Shown here: positions 23,607 through 34,925 of the stretch, one piece after another
Numbering within the stretch: the stretch's first letter is position 1
Layout: each line of letters begins with the position of its first letter
Assembly (NCBI GenBank): GCA_904066235.2
Contig: CAJFCV020000004.1
Location: 4,960,001-5,024,000 of the forward strand
Source: Bursaphelenchus xylophilus
Lineage: Eukaryota > Nematoda > Chromadorea > Rhabditida > Aphelenchoididae
Length of the DNA stretch: 64,000 bases
Reading direction: 5' to 3'
The notes under the pieces: model-generated
What the model saw: the letters and a program-made list of their open reading frames with translations, nothing else
Database searches by the model: none
What the model was told of the DNA's origin: nothing
Program-made: the position numbers and the translations under genes

Positions 23607-25486
23607 CTAATGAATCGAATTGAGATCGATCTTCCCATCTTTAGGATAATATGTCATGAACTTGAAAGGTTCGATTGAGAAAACTCCCGGATTCACAATC
23701 TTCGGCTCGTTTTCCTCATTTCCTGGGGGTCTCCATCTGTATGGTTGGAATTGATCGGCTAGTACAAGAAGGTCAGGCATAATCTTGAAATCATGGACAT
23801 CTCCAAATCTGATGGCAGATCCTTTTGGATGGACGGGAAGGGCATTTCGTTGAGACCAGATGGTGCGGGAGAACTGGAATCACGAGTTATTAGTTACATC
23901 TGCATAAATATCACCCTTTCCCACATCGAAACTTCAATGAATTTGCAAATTTACGGTACGATGAATATAACTAAAACAACAAAATGCAAAGTAAAGCACT
24001 CACTGCTGTTCCGACATCGGCATTCTCACTGAGATAAAAGGTATGCTGGGACAATTTCTCGACAACATCATCCCGAGTCAGTTGAATAACCTTGTTTTTG
24101 AATAGAATCTTAGATGGATTTGCGGCGAAATGCACATTCGACCAGCTTGCAAAGACAGATTTTGCGCTCTCCATCAACAAACTAAAACAATAAATATATT
24201 GATACAAATAAAGAGTCCATTTCATTATTCAGAAATCAACATAAACATAAAAAAGAAAATCGTCAAAGACCAGCCTTACCTCGGTAATCTCCCATTACAA
24301 GGTGGATCCTTAGGGCCTGCAATAAATACAAACTGCGTACTCTTGTACACTCCTCGATAGGTTGACATCGCCTTTTCCAGTTTTTGAAAGTCCCTTTCTG
24401 TGTCGTCAATCTTGCTCAAGTCGAGTACAACGGAACGGAAAGATCCACAGAATATAAACATAGTCGGAGGGGCTTCCGAATAACCAATAAATAGCTGAGT
24501 CAGGGAGTCAATTACCTGCAAAAAAACTCAAATGATCAAAGCATTGTTTTGCCAGAAAAACACCCTTTCTCACACTCACATTCTGGTTATCCAAGAAGAT
24601 GTCGCTCAGAATAACAATACAATCCGAGTTCTTCGGTGCATCAAAAGGTTTTCTGTTGAGTACATCAGTCGGAATTATCGATGGCAGCTCTTCCTCGTCC
24701 TTCAAAACCGGCAATGATACCTTCCTTGCAGTAAACGTTCCATCATTATATTCTCCTTCACATAAAAATATTCCTCCATAAAAGAAAAAGGCATCTTCCT
24801 CGTATTTAGTGGTATCTGTTATCTCAAATATCACTTGTCCCGTCGTGTCTTGAGCATAAATTGTGTCCTCAAGATCCTTAAAAATGGTTGCCAGGATCCT
24901 TGATTTCTTTGAGTGTTCGCAAAGCAATGCCTCGATTTTGTCGATGCCTTTGGTGTCGCAACTTTTCCAGATAAATTCCAATCTTTCCCTTTGGACAGCA
25001 TTTATCGTATGTATCTCATATTCTTCGTGATCTTTCCGGTTTTTTGGAACCATCGCCTTTGATGCGAGATCGTAAACATAATTCGGCCAATCCAAGCTCT
25101 CAAACACTTCGAAATCAGCACCTCTAAACACAGATCCAATAAGAAAACATCAAACTTACGATCTCAATTGAGTCTTCTTGGCAACGAGCAGATCCTTCAA
25201 GGTTTCTAAGTCGAGATCATCCACTGAAACAATAAAATGCTTATAATTACAAATAAAAATGCAACTTTTAAACAGACTACACATACCTCCTGAAATGCAG
25301 ATTCTTTCAATTAAGTTACTGATGTACTTCCTTCGACTTCCATGATCCATATCTTTACAGTAATCGGTAAGTTGATTGAGGGCATCTCTAAACATTTTTT
25401 AGAAATATTATCAAGGTTTACGTTCTAATTGAGATCATAGCCTGTTCGAAGCAGCGTCTTATCTGTATCCGACCCGAGTCGGACAT
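23607..25486 (-). CDS. POLE2: DNA polymerase epsilon subunit 2
   Basis: Seven exons: 25486-25422, 25387-25287, 25223-25160, 25123-24580, 24515-24280, 24181-24004 and 23873-23607, 484 residues. It has an N-terminal helical region, an OB-fold stretch (YAQDTTGQVIFEITDTTKY) and a C-terminal inactive calcineurin-like phosphoesterase domain. Family landmarks are SDIFLDNQNV, GYSEAPPTMFIFCGSF, KSTQFVFIAGPKDPP and the C-terminal MPDLLVLADQFQPY followed by NPGVFS. It is the essential B subunit of the leading-strand replicative polymerase. The start at 25486 gives an exon MSDSGRIQIRR that splices in phase to the helical domain; an ATG at the second exon boundary belongs to the intron. About 355 bp separate it from the upstream U1-C gene. 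Confidence 0.93.
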
Positions 25487-25841
25487 CGCGCAAACAAGTT
25501 GTAAACAGTACTAAGCACAACACAAAACAAACGCAAGTCCAACTAAAAATTACACTTTAGAAAACGAAATAAACAAAACAAGAAAATAAATAACAACAAC
25601 AATTCGATGCATGTTATTTAAGAAATGTCAGTGAGCGAATAAACTCGAGCGAAGTACTCATTTCAGATATAATAAGGACCAGTAACCTTTACGATGGCGT
25701 AATTTGACCGCTCAATGAATAATTTATTACGTATAACAGAAATGAAATGAGATACATCATGTCTTTCAAACAAAACAGCGAAACTTCCAGAAAAAATGTC
25801 ATATAAACGGCAGAAGTAGACTTCATTCAATGCTTACTGTA

Positions 25842-26386
25842 TTACGACGTCGGTGGTAATCTTTGTGCCATCATACTCTGAAGTTGCGCATTTACTTGAG
25901 CAGGCATTTGTCCAGGCATAGTTCCAGGTATGGGAACCTGACCAGGAACAGGGATTTGGCCTGGAACGGGGATCTGACCGGGCACTGGGATTTGTCCAGG
26001 GAAATGGGCAGCATTGGGAGGGAGACCTGGTCTAATTCCCATGGGGAGACCTTGAGGTATATACGGGAATTGCACTGGAGGACGGATCATGGCCGTAGGT
26101 GGGAGAACTGGAGGTCGGCCGGGCTAAAATTCGAAATAATCCAAACAAAAATTCGACTTACCATAGGTATTTGCGCGGCCATCTGAGCATTATTGGCGAG
26201 CATTCTCTGCTGGGTAAAGGCCCTAGCAGTGGCGTCAACCAACTTCTGTGCTTGTTGTTCCATCCACGCTTGGTAATACATCCTCACATTTTCCTTGTGT
26301 TTCCTTCCTCCATTGTGTGTCTTCCTTACTGACGGAGAGTCATGGGTTAGGAAAGTATCACAGTAATCGCAGTAATATTTGGGCAT
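25842..26386 (-). CDS. SNRPC: U1 small nuclear ribonucleoprotein C
   Basis: Two exons, 26386-26162 and 26123-25842, 168 residues. The N-terminal U1-C zinc finger is nearly identical to other animals: [20 protein letters not shown], then the two His ligands in the [11 protein letters not shown] stretch. The second exon is a Pro/Gly/Met-rich tail with a short internal repeat (PVPGQI three times), typical of the family. U1-C helps U1 snRNP recognise 5' splice sites. The ATG directly follows TTCTTCTTTATTTAG on the minus strand, a spliced-leader acceptor with no 5' untranslated sequence. This agrees with the gene being an internal member of the gene run. Confidence 0.97.
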
Positions 26387-26404
26387 CTAAATAAAGAAGA
26401 ACCG
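26387..26404 (-). promoter_or_regulatory. probable trans-splice acceptor abutting U1-C start
   Basis: Read on the minus strand, a pyrimidine-rich tract ends in TTTATTTAG immediately before the ATG, with no upstream donor or exon. This is the pattern of a spliced-leader addition site. Confidence 0.6.
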
Positions 26405-26610
26405 TTAATAAATAAAATATTTTAAAATATTATGCCGTTATATCGCACGGATAATCAAAAAAAATTAACAAAAGAATTAAGCTCTTTATCTTATGATACG
26501 TCGATTGTGACAGTGGAACCCGTAGAAACAAAATGGCAGATCTAATGTAGTATAAAAAACAATAACAATATCCTAAAAAACATAACTGGTTATCACGCAA
26601 TAAATATGCA

Positions 26611-29320
26611 TCACTTTAAAAAGTATGGCAATTTAGACTTAAAATGAGTGAGAAGCAGCTTGAGATCCCGATTATGGTATCTGAACTCATTTTCCAAGAG
26701 GTTTCTCGTTTCTTCGTCCATTTTGTCGTATTTTCTGCCCTTTGAAGAGCCAAGGCACTTCGTTTTGTCTTTGAAATCGATGCAGAAATACCCTTTCTTT
26801 TCGTTATACTTGAGTATTCTGCGATAATCCATAAAAGGCAGATGAAGATCCCTCAAGAGTTGATTCATGACTTTGCTCGGCTCTTCTTTCAACTGTTTTC
26901 CGTCGATAAAGATGAACTGATCAAAATTGAATAACTCCAGCCATCGATGTAAATGCACCGCATATTCTCCCGGGTTCAGACATCTTCGTCTTAGCCTCTT
27001 AATCGAGTTGTCATTCTTCTCCTTTAAAATGTAAGACAAATTGAATTGAGATGCAATGGAGTCATTGTGGGCTTTCATGTGCTAAAATGGACAAATAAAG
27101 ATATCAAATAACACTTGAAAAGACGATTGAAAAAGGAAATAGAAATTATTCTTACCTGATACCAAGAGTACGCTCGATCGACCGGATCCATCAGGATAAC
27201 GATGAATTTGGACTTTGGTAGAAGGTGGAAAACTTGCTCTGCTACCTTAGGATTATCAAAGTAATTGGCGGACTTCTCAAACACGACCTTCTGACCTTGA
27301 TTAAACAACTTCTTATACCAATTAACCCCTTTTAGGTAATTATTTTGGCCGAAGAACTGAGGTTCTTCGAAAGATCCAATCACATCAATGTTACTCGAAA
27401 CATTTGCATGGATCTTGAGGAATTCAGCAAGAGCAGTTGTACCTAAAGACAAAATACAATATAATCGACCACGCACCTGTCTTCTGAGGTCCCAGTATCA
27501 GCAAATTGGGTAAAGTTGAAGAGTTGTCGCATTTCCTCAAATAAGATAAACCTTGAACATGTCTTTTGTCACTACATTCGTCGGTATACAAGAGGGATTC
27601 TGAAGATCCAGTACGCTTAAAGTATCTGACAGCCATTTCTGTCGGTGGAATCCACTTCAGCCGAAGATTTGTGAAACACTTTATAAATGTGAAGGTGTTT
27701 TCAAACAAATAAATTGCCAGACGGTCATTTCCCCAATTCTGTTGATGTGTCATGAAGATGTTGAACTAAAGCTTCAGGTTCAAAAACAAATGAGATCAAT
27801 TTACCTGATTAAAAAGGATATCATTGAAGACAGAGCCTCCTTCGATGTTATCTTTGAATGCTTTGAATCCATTTGGAAGAGCATGGAAGTACATAGTATG
27901 AGTGTACAATCCACAAGTTTGTCTGGGCAGCACTCTTATCCCATTAAATGCGAATCCTCTCCTTTTTGAACTTGGCTGAAAATGAGGATACTCTTCCGTC
28001 GAAGTCACTTTCACATTCCATATCTCTTTCCAAGCCTTGTATAAAGGTTGATGGATTGGATAAACCCCAGTATGCTGAGGAGAAACCGCGTAATTGAGAG
28101 ATACATTTAGACCATTCGAAAGAGCGAATTGTTTGTTGAGATCCATCAGACTTGTAAGATTGTCATATGAATATTCATGGGCATGGTTGTGTTTCCACAT
28201 GTGAGGGAACCATAAGAAATGATGAGCTTGCTCTAAAAAACAATTAAAATTAAAAAAATCTAATTACTTAGAAGTTCCTCATCACCATCGAGTTCTTCAG
28301 ATGTTCCTCGTCCAAAAAAAGACCCTGAGAATCCCAATGTAAATGTAAATCCATCGATAAAACTATCCCTCCATGTTTTCTGAGCTTTAATCAATCTAGT
28401 GACGTCCTCCTTGACAATGCGAGTACCAACTTGCCCAACAAAAACATCGTCGATATCAATTTGAATAAACCTAAAGAAAGAATAAACACAAAACAGTATA
28501 GAAGTACTTACCTCTCATTTCCACCAGTCCATTTCTCACCGAGTAAGAAGGAAAGCGCATCCAAGAAGGCCACTTTTGTTACCCAATTTGTTAGATTATG
28601 TCCGATGACAACATGATCGAAAGGAGAATCTCTTCTCACCGCCACATTGATCGATGTACCATTTTTGTCCTCCGCTACTATCACACTGCTCCATCCTTGT
28701 TTAATGTCGATCCTGTACCACGCAGAGATATCTGGTAGAAGTTCAGGTATCTTTGTACCGACTTTAGCGATTCGCGTGAAATTTCCATCAATGAATTTGA
28801 AATTAACCGGCTTCACAACTTGGACAACATCAATATCATGGTAGGACCCAGTTCGTTTGGTAAATGAAATAATACCAATCTTGTATTTGGAACAAGCATT
28901 CTCCAAGAGAACCTTATCTTCAGCTGATAATGAGTAGAAGATGTTGAGGTCAGTAAAAATTATAACTTCATACAAAATTCCAGAAGTAAATTCTAATAAC
29001 AATCCAGATATCTCTTCAATATTCTCCACAAAAACAGGAATCTTCAGGTAATCAAGGGAGTTAATGATCGCCCTCTTTTCCAACTTATCATTTTTTAAAC
29101 CAATAACCAGAACCCTCGCTGTTTCTCTTGACCATTTTGGGGTCAAATCCACAGCCGAAACATTACTAATGTAATTACTCGGGCACGAAAATCCATCTTG
29201 CGGGACAGCCGGATATCTCAAACGCCTCACGTTTTGGGTTCGCGGGTATAAAAAGTAGGAAAGAACAAAGAATACCAGCAAGAATAATATTCGATGCAAA
29301 TATCGACGGAAATGTAACAT
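26611..29320 (-). CDS. hst-1: heparan sulfate N-deacetylase/N-sulfotransferase
   Basis: Six exons: 29320-28512, 28470-28268, 28232-27805, 27765-27477, 27442-27156 and 27081-26611, 828 residues, the family length. A type II signal anchor (about residues 10-27, ILFLLVFFVLSYFLYP) places it in the Golgi. The N-deacetylase half includes FIQIDIDDVFVG and FLWFPHMWKHNHAHEY, followed by GVYPIHQPLY, NGIRVLPRQTCGL and FMTHQQNWGNDRL. The sulfotransferase half has the 5'-PAPS loop ILGPQKTGTTALAEF, the 3'-PAPS region NPxDRAYSW as DPVDRAYSWYQ, and CLGSSKGRKY near the C-terminus. It makes N-sulfated glucosamine, the first modification of heparan sulfate. The start chosen is the ATG heading the signal anchor; upstream in-frame sequence begins only at a TTG. 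Confidence 0.95.
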
Positions 29321-30259
29321 TAAGTTGACATCGCAATGCCCAAAAACAACAAATACTATTTTATACTCACACTCGAAACGCAAATTGACGGCTCTCCGCT
29401 GTTTTCTGTTTGAAAACCACGAAATGTCGGAGAAACCATAGGAAACGGCAAGCTGCGCCCTTGTATGCAGTTGATCTCACAGAATTACAGTAACTTACAA
29501 ATATGGACAGTGTAAAACATACCTTTATGGTGCCTTACAAGTGTTTCCAATACTCAACACACCAAGTAATGACTTTTACATGCCATGCTTATAACCCCAG
29601 GTATCGTGTATTGTTTCATCGGAAATATATTCCTTATATAAGGATTAGAGACAAACATTTGTTTTTTTTTAGTCATGCATTTTTATTATTAATATTAGTA
29701 GCCAGTGTAGATATTTTTTACAAATTTGCAAGACGTTTCGTGCCAAAATTCGCAAAAAAGCGTCACATTTTTTCCAACCTTGGTCCTAAAAATCTCGGTT
29801 GTTTCTGCAAGGCGCGAGCTAGGAATCTCGTATGTCTAAAAAAGAATTATTCTAAATTTACCCATGTTTCTTCTAAATCTAAGCGTCGTACTTGGGAGTA
29901 CATCTCCTGTTATCTGTTTACAGTTTGCCTGCTAGGTTGTATCAATCTGGGCGCAGCCTGTGGAGAAATCGTTCAAACTCTGTGGGCCCGTGGCGTATCC
30001 CGTATAAAATGTAACCCGCCAGTTGCAAATTGTTATTTTATACGCAAAAAGTTGTTTACCTCATAGCTCACAGAGCTAGAACATTCTTTGCAATTCTTTG
30101 CTTTGGACTTTGCGTCGAGTATAACCGTTGATTAGTTGTTGAATATATCCGTTCGATCTTTCTACATCCCTGCAAGACTGTTGTTCGTACAATAATTCGT
30201 TGTGGGCATCACCTTTCTTGACGTATTTCGAAACAAAAGCGACGTATAAATACGAGGAA
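29321..30259. other. divergent intergenic region
   Basis: Promoter region between the N-deacetylase/N-sulfotransferase gene (-) and the TIM44-like gene (+). It contains the second copy of the dispersed repeat. A 187-codon open frame from 29503 is repeat-derived and lacks gene features. Confidence 0.5.
29752..29915 (+). repeat. dispersed repeat, copy 2
   Basis: Diverged partner of 8585-8745 (see that entry). Shared blocks include GTTTCTGCAAGGCGCGAGCT and AAGCGTCGTACTTGGGAGTA. Confidence 0.55.
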
Positions 30260-31412
30260 ATGGCGAGATTCCACCTGTTCGAGGGGCCGTTGTTGCTTTT
30301 GAAGCCTTTCGAATTACAACGGCGGTTTTTCAACTTTATTACAGAATGGAGGTTACAGAGGATTGATACCACATATTCGAGGGAGGGATTGAAAGAAGGG
30401 ATTAGAATGGTGAGTCAAACATTAGGGTTTTTTGACTGTATTTTATGTTCTTTTAGGGAATTCACAGGTTGGCTAGAGACCTTCGGGAAGAAAATACGCA
30501 TGAACTTTTAAAATACACAGGAGTTGATCTCCAGACGAAACTAAAGATGCGGCTTCCCGAAATTCCCCGAGAAGAACTGAAGCAAAAGTTAAACTTCGAA
30601 TTGGAGAACGTCCGCAGGGTAGATATCCACTCCATGGTTATTTCTTTGGAGGGAAAAGTTTTGGGTGAGATTTTACTTGTTTTTTAAAAATATTTAGATG
30701 GCCAAGCATGCTGTTAGTCGTTTGAAATTGATTATACTGATTTTATTTTGTTTTTTCTCAACCCTTGCGGGTTTCATGGATTTCTAATGCCCAAATTCAG
30801 CAAAACAAAAACATTTCGAAAGCGGGGCCTCGCGGGGTTTTATTTTGACCTAGTTATTTTTTCGAAGGTGATTTCACTGGCATTATTGTATTTATATATA
30901 CGTCATCTTAGCATGCCTTTCGTTTCACCCGAGATTAATGCCAAGCGCTCACCCTCTGAACGCCGCCCGTCTTTTGTCGACCTTGGAATGAATCACAATT
31001 CTTTTCTCGACTTCACCCAAAAAAGTTCTGATTTCTTCCTAACCCTATTTGAAAGGCTGATTAATTGCAATTTATCTATGGAAACGACATCTGTAGTTCT
31101 TAGTATCAGACAATTCAAATTTTAGTTATGGCTGTTATTCCTATTTTCAGATGAAAGTTCGCGATTCTCAGCTTTCGTAACAGCCATTGGTTTCATCGAC
31201 CCTAAAGGAACTGGGCCAATTTCACAGTTTGAGGTTGGCCGGAGGATAAATGATCTCTTGGTGTGCAATATAACGTAAGATGGGCAAGAGATACACGTTT
31301 AGATACTTTCAGATTCTCCCGAATGATTTCGCCCATGGGGAGATGGCGAATATCAGATGTAAACTACTTTGATCCTGCTGTTGTCTCGGAGAAGGCACCT
31401 GTTCTTGTTTGA
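30260..31412 (+). CDS. TIM44-like/MAIP1-like mitochondrial protein (tentative)
   Basis: Four exons: 30260-30409, 30457-30664, 31151-31274 and 31313-31412, 193 residues from the first ATG. The stretch from TYSREGLKEGIRMGIHRLAR through LENVRRVDIHSMVISLEGKV to GRWRISDVNYFDP has the helix-then-sheet pattern of the TIM44/MRPL45 fold. It most resembles MAIP1, the m-AAA protease interacting protein that helps sort imported precursors in the mitochondrial matrix. That assignment rests on pattern memory. The N-terminus MARFHLFEGPLLLLKPFELQ is basic/hydrophobic but short; open frame continues upstream without an ATG to 30143, so an upstream exon carrying the targeting sequence may be missing. The second intron is 486 bp, long for this window. 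BAP31 follows 172 bp downstream. Confidence 0.6.
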
Positions 31413-31569
31413 CCCTTCTGGCTCTAGGCTTATTTCTTGTTGATTTTTGTCACATAAATGACGAGGATATAAAACTCGGGGCGGTTTTTTGCGGTTGTTT
31501 TACCATTGTATACCTATATCGTTTGCGTTCAATTTTATTTCGTGGCCATTCAGATGAGCTGAGTTTAAT

Positions 31570-31584
31570 TATATTTTCCAGAAA
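31570..31584 (+). promoter_or_regulatory. probable trans-splice acceptor before BAP31
   Basis: ATTATATTTTCCAG ends three bases (AAA) before the BAP31 start codon and has no upstream exon in frame. It fits a spliced-leader site for the second gene of a two-gene operon. Confidence 0.6.
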
Positions 31585-32385
31585 ATGACTCTTCAGTGGA
31601 CCGTTGTTGCGGGTATTCTCTACCTGGAGATTGGAGTTGTTCTGACTCTTCTCTTGCCTTGGATCAGACCTCATCAGTACGTTTAGCGTCAATTTAGTTT
31701 ATATATTTTCATCACTCTCAAATACCGTTTGATTTTAGCTGGAGGAAGTTGTTCAACAGCCGATTGGCGAGCTCGATCAGTAAATTTGCATCGGTCTACT
31801 TTTATGCGGTCGTTGCCGTCTTGATGCTGTTGTTGTTGGGTAAGTCACCTGATTTATTCCTATTCTTTTAATTTAGATGCCGTTCGCGAAGTTCGCAAAT
31901 ATTCTGATGCTGATATTACCACCGAAGTCAGAAGAGCCTTGGAGAGCGATGCCATGATCCACATGCGTTTATTCCGTTCCCAGAGAAACTTGTACATCTC
32001 TGGATTTGCTCTTCTTTTGTTTATCATCATCAACAGATTGGTCACTCTCATCTCCCGCACCGCCGCCCTTCAGGCTAGTGCTGATGCTGCCCTCAAACAA
32101 GCTCAGAGTGCTAACCAAGCCGCCAAGACTCTGATGGAAGCTGTAAGTTATTTTATTCTTATGAACGGTGAGGTTTACAATATAATATTACTCATTTAGG
32201 GAGATGATGAAGCCCTTCAGAAGACCACCAAGGAAGTCGAGGACTTGAAGAAGAAGCTCCGCCAAGCCGAAAAGGACCGTGATGCCATGAAGAAGCAATC
32301 CGAGAATCTCCAGAATGAATATGAACGTGTCAGCACCCTGTTGAATAAGAAGGAGGCCGCCGGCGGTGATAAGAAGTCTGATTAA
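31585..32385 (+). CDS. BCAP31: B-cell receptor-associated protein 31 homologue
   Basis: Four exons: 31585-31676, 31739-31839, 31877-32142 and 32200-32385, 214 residues. Three N-terminal membrane helices, beginning MTLQWTVVAGILYLEIGVVL, are followed by the family blocks DAVREVRKYSD, MRLFRSQRNLYISGFALLLF and RLVTLISRTAAL. A cytosolic coiled coil follows, and the C-terminus is KKSD, a KKxx ER-retrieval signal. BAP31 is an ER membrane protein that acts as an export/quality-control chaperone and organises ER contacts. Caspase sites described in mammals are not obvious here. The start is fixed by homology and by the acceptor just upstream. AATAAA is at 32448. Confidence 0.95.
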
Positions 32386-32447
32386 GAAGATCTTTCTCAA
32401 ATCTAATCTAATTGAAACGTTCAAAAAATAGTAACCGTATATCTTGT

Positions 32448-32453
32448 AATAAA
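32448..32453 (+). terminator. poly(A) signal AATAAA
   Basis: Canonical hexamer about 60 bases after the BAP31 stop. Confidence 0.6.
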
Positions 32454-32637
32454 TGTAGATCTATTTTTCTTGATTCAATTTCTTTATTACATAACATTCG
32501 TTGTGAAACTACCGGGTAACAACTAGGATGTAACTTACACTAACCAATCAACATGAATAAGTGAATAAGAGAGATCTGTAAATGGCAAGCGGATCTGAAT
32601 AGTGTCTTAGTGATCTGTTATGCCTTATAATAGTGGT

Positions 32638-33515
32638 TTAATTAGCTTTTTCCCTGAGGGCTTGATCGTGCTCAACAACAGTCTGAGAAGCAGTGATGAG
32701 ATGGACGACCGAGATTCCCGACTTGATAAGAGCGACAACACAAAATGGAGCGATCAGAATCTTCATGGGAGTGATGCCGAGGACAATATTGGGGCCAGTC
32801 CAGAAAGCATTCAAGTATAATAATCCATAGAAGGCCTCATTTCCAAAACACATGAAAAATAAGAAGGGTCTGGAAAGGAAGGTTATCAGAGTGTAGTGCG
32901 ATTACCTTGAAGTGTAATAGTAATGAAGAAGAGGGTTGTCGGAGGATTTGTGAGAAACCTTTCCAGTGAGATCCCCAGCATGTAAATGAAGCCAATGAGA
33001 AGCGATGTCGATGATGACAACCAGCTGGAAGAAGAACATCCAACGAGGATATAGGGCACATAAGGCCATCAAAAGACCCACAAAGGCCAAACGATCAGTC
33101 AATTGGTCTAACATAGCACCAAAACGGGAACCTGTAAAAATTGCGCAAGCCATTAAAGCGATCGCCTTCAATTCATAATTAGCTACTACAGAGTGGGCAG
33201 ATAAGACGTATGTTGTTAACTTTTGCAGGTAATAAAAAAATTCAACAGTAAATTAATTCCAAACTCTTCCAGAAAACCAAATGCCCACTTTCGGCCCCTC
33301 GACTTTTTAAAATTATTTAATACAACCTTGGACTTACTCTGATTGTATAACCTCGCCAAATATCCATCAAAAGCATCCAGGAAAGCACTCAGGCCGTAGC
33401 AAAATGCCGCTGTTAAAGGAGAATCGAGCATCAAGAAGCAGGAAATGATGGCCAATACTATCCTTGCATATCCGATCAGATTCGGGTAGAATAAAAACAC
33501 GTTTTCTTCTGCCAT
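32638..33515 (-). CDS. CDIPT: CDP-diacylglycerol-inositol 3-phosphatidyltransferase (PI synthase)
   Basis: Three exons: 33515-33338, 33131-32906 and 32869-32638, 211 residues (human 213). The CDP-alcohol phosphotransferase motif is complete across the first intron: DAFDGYLARL, then GAMLDQLTDR, supplying all four catalytic/metal aspartates. The other landmarks are the N-terminal NVFLFYPNLIGYARI and HYYYTSRPFLFFMCFGNE. About five membrane segments are predicted. It makes phosphatidylinositol from CDP-diacylglycerol and inositol in the ER. Caenorhabditis calls its gene pisy-1. The 3' end converges with BAP31, about 250 bp apart. Confidence 0.96.
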
Positions 33516-34504
33516 AATCCCTGCAAATAGGGCTTTGAATTTTAAAATAAATTCAAAATAAGTCTTACAAATCTGGAAATAAGAGCGAAAAGAGAAGCAA
33601 GAAACGCGTCATGATAAACATCTCTTCGCATGTAAAATACGTATCACCCTCTCACAAATAATAAGTTCAAGTCTCTACAAAAGTATCCTTGGCAACAGGA
33701 GATCCCCCAAGTGTCCCCAAAAATGGTGTCCCCGAAAGGGAATTAAATTAGGAGCGCTTAGAAGATGCATTCGGAAGGTAAATATTGACGTATTTCTTTT
33801 CTCAAACTTTCCCCCGAGGAATGTGAGTCACGTTCTTGCATGATTGGGGACTGAAATTCACAAATTATGTTGTATAAAATACTGTCTGATAGTTTAAAAG
33901 AAGGGGGATGAATAGGAGAATATACATTCAAAACTTGAATGCCTATTTTTACAATAAACGGCTCCCTCTTCCAACCGATGAAATACCTGAAGGTAGGTCT
34001 TCCGTTATTCATTTCGCCGCCATTCCTGTGCACCCATCCATTTTAATTAAGGGCCAAGTAGAAAAAGAGTTCCCCTCTATCTTTTTTCTCCCTTATGAGG
34101 GAAAAGGTTAGAGAAAAAAGAGTTCCCTCCCCTTCCACATTTTCCACGATCCCTCGCTTATAAATAAAACGATCCAAAGAAACGTTCTGATCATGAGGGA
34201 CAACACAGTTCGAGTACTTCTTTGGAAAAAACGAAAAAGTTTATTCGAATTTCTCCTGTGGGAGATTAAAGCGAACAAAAAGAAACAATTAGAGGCGATG
34301 GAAAAATATTCTTACGAGGGAATGGTCTGAACTTCCCCCAGCGTTTGGGAAAATGACTAGTACAGATGGATAGAGCAAGTCGACTTTGGTAAAAAGAGCC
34401 ATTTTCCAGCTGCGGAATAAGCCCGGCCGACGAGAAAAATCGACCGAAAGTTCCACAAAAATTTCCTCTTTCTCTTCTCTCGGAAAAGAAGAGCGGCGTT
34501 CAGT

Positions 34505-34590
34505 GGTTCGGTTAGCCGAGTGGATAAAGCATCCGCTCGATATTCTTTTGGGGGTGGGTTCGATTCCGGGGTCTCGCGAAGGACCGTGAT
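34505..34590 (+). repeat. tRNA-Ser-like sequence in left arm
   Basis: It has a type II D-arm (TTAGCCGAGTGGATAAAGC), a loop CTCGATA that would place CGA as anticodon, and a B-box GGTTCGATTCC. The T-stem and anticodon stem do not pair (GTGGG against CCGGG), so this is not a working tRNA gene but a tRNA-derived block or pseudo-tRNA. Confidence 0.55.
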
Positions 34591-34837
34591 AAGGCTTTGA
34601 TGAGCAAGATCAAACTCTAACAACCCAAAAAAAAAATATTTTGCCTTTTTCAAAGCCAAGTAAATCACCAAACAAGTATAACTTCGATGGACCATCGTTT
34701 TAAAGGTTCGGAAGCACCCAAAAAATTCCTATTTTGACGATTATTTTTTTGGTATAATGCCCCTATAAAACGTATAAAAATGGCAAAATATTTTTTTTTG
34801 TTTGTTAGAGCTTGATCTTACTCATCAAAGCCTTATC

Positions 34838-34925
34838 ATGGTCCTTCGCGAGACCCCGGAATCGAACCCGCCCCAAAAAGAATATCGAGCGGAAGCTTTA
34901 TCCACTCGGCTAACCGAACCACTGA
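34838..34925 (-). repeat. tRNA-Ser-like sequence in right arm
   Basis: Inverted copy of the block at 34505-34590 with a few substitutions (GCGGGTTCGATTCC B-box region). The stems fail to pair here too. Confidence 0.55.

Noticed and set aside
25910..26020. Apparent minisatellite
   Set aside because: It is the coding repeat for the PVPGQI units of the U1-C tail and is explained by the gene.
29503..30066. 187-codon open frame (+)
   Set aside because: It overlaps the dispersed repeat, has no domain, and the shared stretch at 8.6 kb is also open by chance. It lies in the promoter region between two divergent genes.
30748..31125. 125-codon open frame in the second intron of the TIM44-like gene
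   Set aside because: It starts at a non-ATG codon, lies wholly in an intron, and has no family signature.
34500..34925. Functional tRNA-Ser genes
   Set aside because: A-box and B-box resemble tRNA-Ser, but neither the T-stem nor the anticodon stem pairs. Both copies lie in a palindromic repeat.
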